Positions 25,039 through 29,246 of a stretch of DNA of 29,246 nt are shown one piece after another. The position numbers and the translations under genes were made by a program. The stretch spans positions 1 to 29,246 of the forward strand of contig SIBR01000045.1 in NCBI GenBank assembly GCA_009695065.1, written 5' to 3'. Source of the stretch: Opitutus sp. Its GTDB lineage: Bacteria; Verrucomicrobiota; Verrucomicrobiae; Opitutales; Opitutaceae. The notes under the pieces were generated by a model that was not told where the DNA came from, did no database searches, and worked only from the letters and a program-made list of their open reading frames with translations. The number at the start of each line of letters is the position of its first letter. The stretch's first letter is position 1.

Positions 25039-26727
25039 ATGGCCAGACCCGACGACGCTCCGAAGATTATTTTCTCCATGCTCGGCGTTTCGAAGAAAAT
25101 CGAGCGCAAGGAGATCCTCCGCGACATCTCGCTCTCGTTTTTCTACGGAGCGAAGATCGGGGTGCTCGGCCTCAACGGCTCCGGCAAATCGTCGCTCCTC
25201 CGCATTCTCGCGGGCCGCGACACGGAAATCGACGGGCGCCTGCATTTCGAGCCCGGCTACAAAATCGGCATGCTCGAACAGGAGCCGCACCTCACGCTGG
25301 GTGCCACCGTGCGCGGCTGCGTCGAGGAAGGGGTGAAGCACCTGACCGATCTAACGGCAGCCTATGATGCGACATGGGACGAGTTGAGTGCCGCCAAAAC
25401 CGACAAGGAAAAGGACGTCGTCGCGGAGAAGCAGTCCAAGCTGCAAGAAAAAATTGACGCGCGCGGCGCCTGGGATGTCGCGCCGCAAGTCGAGATGGCG
25501 ATGGACGCATTGCGCTGTCCGCCCGGCGAAGCGATCGTCGACCAGCTCTCCGGCGGTGAACGCCGCCGCGTCGCGCTCGCGCGGTTGCTCCTGCAGAAGC
25601 CGGCGATTCTTCTCCTTGACGAGCCGACGAACCATCTCGATGCCGAGAGCGTGAACTGGCTCGAGCAGCATCTCGCGCGCTACGAAGGTACGGTCATCGC
25701 CGTCACGCACGATCGCTATTTCCTGGACAACGTCGCGCAGTGGATTCTGGAGCTGTCGCACGGGCATGGGATTCCGTGGCAGGGAAATTATTCCTCATGG
25801 CTCGAGCAGAAGCAGGCCCGCGCGGGAGTCGAGCAGCGCACCGAGGACAAGCGGCAAAAGGCGATGGCGCGCGAACTCGCGTGGATTCGCCAGTCGTCGC
25901 GGGCGCGCGTCACGAAATCGCAGGCGCGCATCAGCTCCTACGAAAACATGCTCAAGCAAAACGTAACCGAGAAGGAGAAGGAGTTTGAAATCATGATCCC
26001 GCCGGGGCCGCGGCTCGGCGCACTCGTGGTCGAGGCGAAAAATCTCTCGAAAAGTTACGGCGACAATGTGCTGTTCGAAGACGTGAACTTTTCACTGCCG
26101 CCCGGTGGCATTGTGGGGGTCATCGGTCCGAATGGCGCGGGCAAGACGACGATGTTCCGCCTCATCATCGGGGCCGAGAAACCCGATGGCGGCACCCTCC
26201 GCGTCGGCGACACGGTGAAGATCGCCCATGTCGACCAGTCGCGCGATTCCCTGCCCGATGGCGAAACGATCTGGCAGGCGATCAGCGGCGGGGAGGAGAT
26301 CATGAAGCTCGCCAATCGCGAGGTGAACAGCCGCGCGTATTGTGCGCAGTTCGGTTTCACGGGCGCGGACCAGTCGAAGAAAGTCGGTGCACTCTCTGGC
26401 GGCGAGCGCAACCGCGTGCACCTCGCCCGCCTCCTCAAGAGCGGAGCCAACCTCATCCTGCTCGACGAGCCGACGAACGATCTCGATGTGAATTCGATCC
26501 GTGCGCTCGAGGAAGGCCTGGAAAATTTTGCCGGCTGCGCCGTCGTGGTCTCGCACGATCGCTGGTTTCTTGACCGCGTGGCGACCCACATCCTCGCGTT
26601 CGAGGGCGACAGCTACGTCCACTGGTTCAATGGGAATTTCACGAGCTACCAGGAGGATCTCCGCCGCCGGAAGGGCAAGGAGGCCGACCAGCCCCACCGG
26701 ATCAAATACCGGAAGCTCACGCGGTAA
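25039..26727 (+). CDS. ettA: Energy-dependent translational throttle protein EttA (ABC-F)
   Basis: The 562-residue protein has two nucleotide-binding domains and no membrane segments, the ABC-F layout. NBD1 has GLNGSGKSS (44-52), LSGGERRR and LLDEPTNHLD; NBD2 has GPNGAGKTT (363-371), LSGGERNR and LLDEPTNDLD. Between strands of NBD1 lies the EttA 'arm' region (about 95-140). The inter-domain linker is charged (EDKRQKAMARELAWIRQ...RVTKSQARI), which contacts the tRNA and P site. The C-terminus HRIKYRKLTR is also EttA-like. It binds the ribosomal E site and gates entry into elongation according to ATP/ADP. The length is typical (about 555). Confidence 0.96.
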   Translation: MARPDDAPKIIFSMLGVSKKIERKEILRDISLSFFYGAKIGVLGLNGSGKSSLLRILAGRDTEIDGRLHFEPGYKIGMLEQEPHLTLGATVRGCVEEGVKHLTDLTAAYDATWDELSAAKTDKEKDVVAEKQSKLQEKIDARGAWDVAPQVEMAMDALRCPPGEAIVDQLSGGERRRVALARLLLQKPAILLLDEPTNHLDAESVNWLEQHLARYEGTVIAVTHDRYFLDNVAQWILELSHGHGIPWQGNYSSWLEQKQARAGVEQRTEDKRQKAMARELAWIRQSSRARVTKSQARISSYENMLKQNVTEKEKEFEIMIPPGPRLGALVVEAKNLSKSYGDNVLFEDVNFSLPPGGIVGVIGPNGAGKTTMFRLIIGAEKPDGGTLRVGDTVKIAHVDQSRDSLPDGETIWQAISGGEEIMKLANREVNSRAYCAQFGFTGADQSKKVGALSGGERNRVHLARLLKSGANLILLDEPTNDLDVNSIRALEEGLENFAGCAVVVSHDRWFLDRVATHILAFEGDSYVHWFNGNFTSYQEDLRRRKGKEADQPHRIKYRKLTR

Positions 26728-26741
26728 GATTTATCACTCCC

Positions 26742-26796
26742 TCGATTTTCTCCGCGGATGATGCAGATGCTCGCGGAGGGCAGACATCAAAATCGA
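26742..26796 (+). repeat. Imperfect stem-loop after ettA
   Basis: TCGATTTT (26742-26749) pairs with AAAATCGA (26789-26796), and CTCCGCG (26750-26756) pairs with CGCGGAG (26772-26778). This leaves a 15-nt loop and a 10-nt one-sided bulge. It begins 14 nt after the ettA stop and may protect or terminate its transcript. Confidence 0.5.
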
Positions 26797-26839
26797 TCCG
26801 GGATAATCCGTGTTCTCTGCGGTTGAGTTTTGGTGCTTT

Positions 26840-26869
26840 TTGACTTGAGCGTCATTTCCGGAATAGAGT
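26840..26869 (+). promoter_or_regulatory. Candidate promoter for msrA
   Basis: TTGACT (26840-26845, 5/6 to TTGACA) and TAGAGT (26864-26869, 4/6 to TATAAT) are 18 bp apart. The start point would lie about 18 nt before the msrA ATG. The -10 is weak. Confidence 0.3.
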
Positions 26870-26893
26870 TGCAGCCCAAATCCTCTCATCGCG

Positions 26894-27487
26894 ATGACCC
26901 GCCTTCCTTTGCTTCTTGGCGCCTTTGCGCTTCTTTCTCCGCTCATGAATGCCGCTGACAACAAAACCGAATCCCTCGTCCTAGGCGGCGGTTGCTTCTG
27001 GTGCACCGAGGCCGCCTACGAGCTGCTGCCCGGCGTGAAGGGCGCCGTGAGCGGTTATGCCGGCGGCAAGGAGCCGAACCCGACCTACGAGCAGATTTGC
27101 GCGCACGCGACCGGCCACGCCGAGGTGATCCGGATCGACTATGATCCGGCCCAGGTGACGCTGGAACGGCTGCTCGATTATTTCTGGCACGTGCACAACC
27201 CGACCCAGGTGGGCGGGCAGGGGAACGATCACGGGCCGCAGTATCGCTCGATCATCCTCTACGCGAACGCGGAGCAGAAGGCGGCCGCGGAAAAATCGCG
27301 GGGCGCGGCGGCCAAGGTGTTTCGCGACCCGATCACGACGGAGATCGTGCCGTTGGAAAAATTCTGGCCGGCGGAAAAGTACCATCAGGACTATTTTCGC
27401 AACAACCCGAACGCGGGTTATTGCGCCTACGTGATCGCACCGAAGATCAAGAAGCTGGAGAAGAAAATCGGGGCGGCAACGAAGTAG
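26894..27487 (+). CDS. msrA: Peptide methionine sulfoxide reductase MsrA, exported
   Basis: The 197-residue protein carries GGGCFWCTEA with catalytic Cys34 and GGQGNDHGPQYRS, the substrate/sulfoxide site region. Cys177 in NAGYCAYV is a likely resolving cysteine. It reduces methionine-S-sulfoxide in proteins. Unlike the usual cytoplasmic enzyme, it starts with a signal peptide (MTRLPLLLGAFALLSPLMNA, likely cut near NAAD), so it should repair extracytoplasmic proteins and would need an external thiol reductant. No msrB is fused or adjacent. A structured 300-bp gap follows it. Confidence 0.95.
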   Translation: MTRLPLLLGAFALLSPLMNAADNKTESLVLGGGCFWCTEAAYELLPGVKGAVSGYAGGKEPNPTYEQICAHATGHAEVIRIDYDPAQVTLERLLDYFWHVHNPTQVGGQGNDHGPQYRSIILYANAEQKAAAEKSRGAAAKVFRDPITTEIVPLEKFWPAEKYHQDYFRNNPNAGYCAYVIAPKIKKLEKKIGAATK

Positions 27488-27533
27488 GCGAAGAAATCAG
27501 AATCACTGGACAAGCAGAGGCGGACGGTCGGGG

Positions 27534-27588
27534 AAAGGGAACCGCTGATGGGATTTCGCCAACGTGCGAAATCTTATCGGTGCCCTTT
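27534..27588 (+). terminator. Long imperfect hairpin downstream of msrA
   Basis: GATTTCGC (27552-27559) pairs perfectly with GCGAAATC (27566-27573) around CAACGT. The stem continues through two G-U pairs and two A-T pairs, a 3-nt bulge, ACCG/CGGT, one mismatch and AAAGGG (27534-27539) with CCCTTT (27583-27588), about 22 pairs in all. No T-run follows, so it may be a Rho-independent-like terminator, an mRNA 3' end or a structured small RNA. Confidence 0.45.
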
Positions 27589-27616
27589 GCCTCATCGGCT
27601 CCGGTTCACTCACTGG

Positions 27617-27635
27617 CGCTCGCTTATCGCGAGCG
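27617..27635 (+). repeat. Small perfect hairpin
   Basis: CGCTCGC (27617-27623) pairs with GCGAGCG (27629-27635) around TTATC. It follows the larger msrA hairpin by 28 nt in the obgE leader region; function unknown. Confidence 0.45.
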
Positions 27636-27655
27636 GAAAATTGGACGGCGGTTAA

Positions 27656-28828
<1,173 letters not shown>

Positions 28829-28869
28829 GCCAATTTTTCCTTCGCATGTCCAAGTAACATCGTCCCCTC

Positions 28870-29020
28870 ATGATGCGCGCCAACCGCCTGCTCGGCGCGT
28901 CGTTGGTGGAGCACAATCTGGTGAAGATCGAGGACCTCGAGACGGCGAACGAGAAGCTGATCGAGCTGGTGGCGATGGACCAGCCGCGGCAGAGCACCAT
29001 CCTGGGCATCCTATCTGCGG
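28870..29020 (+). pseudogene. 5' fragment of a GspE N-domain-like gene, cut by an IS3-family insertion
   Basis: From the ATG at 28870 (or the adjacent ATG at 28873) the frame encodes MMRANRLLGASLVEHNLVKI and continues with a charged amphipathic helix to about residue 50 (ILGIL). It then runs into the insertion sequence and stops at 29049 after 59 residues. The LLGxxLVEHNLVxxEDLExA pattern resembles the N-terminal domain of type II secretion/type IV pilus assembly ATPases (GspE/PilB). The rest of the gene should lie beyond the insertion, outside this window. The family assignment is tentative; the break at the IS boundary is clearer. Confidence 0.65.
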
Positions 29021-29246
29021 TGATCCCCCGAAATCTGGTCCACTTGTAATGTTAGTCTGCGGCCCTAAAAGGAGCCGAGACCATGAAAGGCAAGAGCCAC
29101 ACGACGGAACAGAAGATCCGCATTTTGCGGGAAGCCGATGGCGGCAAGAGCATCGTGGCAGTGAGCAAGGAGCATAACATCTCCGAGGTCACATTCCATC
29201 GTTGGAAGCGGCAGTTCGGCCAACTCGACGTCAACGAAGCCAAACG
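29021..29246 (+). mobile_element. Left end of an IS3-family insertion sequence (continues past the window)
   Basis: The likely terminus is TGATCCCCCGAAATCTGGTC at 29021, starting with TG as IS3-family ends do, about 60 bp before the first transposase frame. It interrupts an open reading frame. The right end, its inverted repeat and the target duplication are outside the window, so the exact boundary is inferred. Confidence 0.7.
29083..29246 (+). CDS. IS3-family transposase OrfA, N-terminal part
   Basis: The ATG at 29083 is preceded by a good Shine-Dalgarno sequence, AAAAGGAG (29067-29074), unlike most genes in this window. Its 54 visible codons read HTTEQKIRILREADGGKS, then VSKEHNISEVTFHRWKRQFG and LDVNEAK. 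This is the helix-turn-helix DNA-binding domain of IS3-family OrfA, closest in style to the IS407-like group (WKxxFGxxDVxEAKR). OrfB, normally reached by a -1 frameshift, lies beyond the window. The protein binds the element's ends during transposition. Confidence 0.9.
   Translation, partial: MKGKSHTTEQKIRILREADGGKSIVAVSKEHNISEVTFHRWKRQFGQLDVNEAK

Noticed and set aside
26797..26830. Stretch resembling dispersed intergenic repeats of GC-rich Verrucomicrobiota (ATCCGTGTTCTCTGCGG)
   Set aside because: Only one copy is in this window, so repeat status rests on memory and cannot be shown here.

Overview
The window looks like a GC-rich chromosomal segment from the Planctomycetota-Verrucomicrobiota group, most probably an Opitutales-type Verrucomicrobiota. 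The basis is the gene content: a giant secreted beta-propeller/HEAT 'PVC-type' protein, several secreted neutral-ceramidase-fold proteins, a CBM9-PQQ-dehydrogenase-dihaem fusion, and few Shine-Dalgarno sequences. The taxonomic call is inference; no rRNA is present.

Layout. (1) 1-2946, minus strand: a tightly packed operon of two Gfo/Idh/MocA oxidoreductases, an HpcH/HpaI aldolase and the start of a short-chain dehydrogenase, with junctions of 8 bp overlap, 5 bp gap and 11 bp overlap. It looks like sugar or sugar-acid catabolism. (2) 3096-15008, plus strand: a run of mostly exported proteins. These are ceramidase-fold protein 1; a 1328-aa protein made of a degenerate SGNH domain, a beta-propeller, HEAT-like repeats and an azurin-type copper domain; ceramidase-fold protein 2; a CBM9 + PQQ sugar dehydrogenase + dihaem cytochrome fusion; a gluconolactonase-like protein joined to it by an ATGA overlap; and a VanX-like M15 dipeptidase. 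(3) 15045-18930, minus strand: ceramidase-fold protein 3, a xylose-isomerase-like enzyme, ClpP and guanine deaminase. (4) 18999-22089, plus strand: malate synthase A and an allantoinase-like amidohydrolase that lacks half of its expected metal/catalytic residues. (5) 22169-24944: an MFS transporter bracketed by two copies of a repeat, one forming a MITE-like element with 12-bp direct repeats, then an enolase-superfamily acid-sugar dehydratase. (6) 25039-28828: housekeeping genes ettA, exported msrA and obgE. (7) 28870-29246: the 5' end of a conserved gene cut by the left end of an IS3-family element.

Working together (inference): the exported dehydrogenase fusion could oxidise a sugar to a lactone, pass electrons through its two c-type haems, and hand the lactone to the translationally coupled SMP-30-type lactonase. 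Electron-carrying domains thus appear as C-terminal fusions in two neighbouring secreted proteins (two c haems in one, type 1 copper in the other). Guanine deaminase, malate synthase and the allantoinase-like gene lie together and suggest purine nitrogen use with glyoxylate entering as malate, although the allantoinase homologue may not be an ordinary allantoinase.

The most notable points are the azurin fusion, loss of the ceramidase serine in all three ceramidase-fold proteins, the degenerate amidohydrolase active site, the MITE-like repeat, and the IS3 disruption at the right edge.
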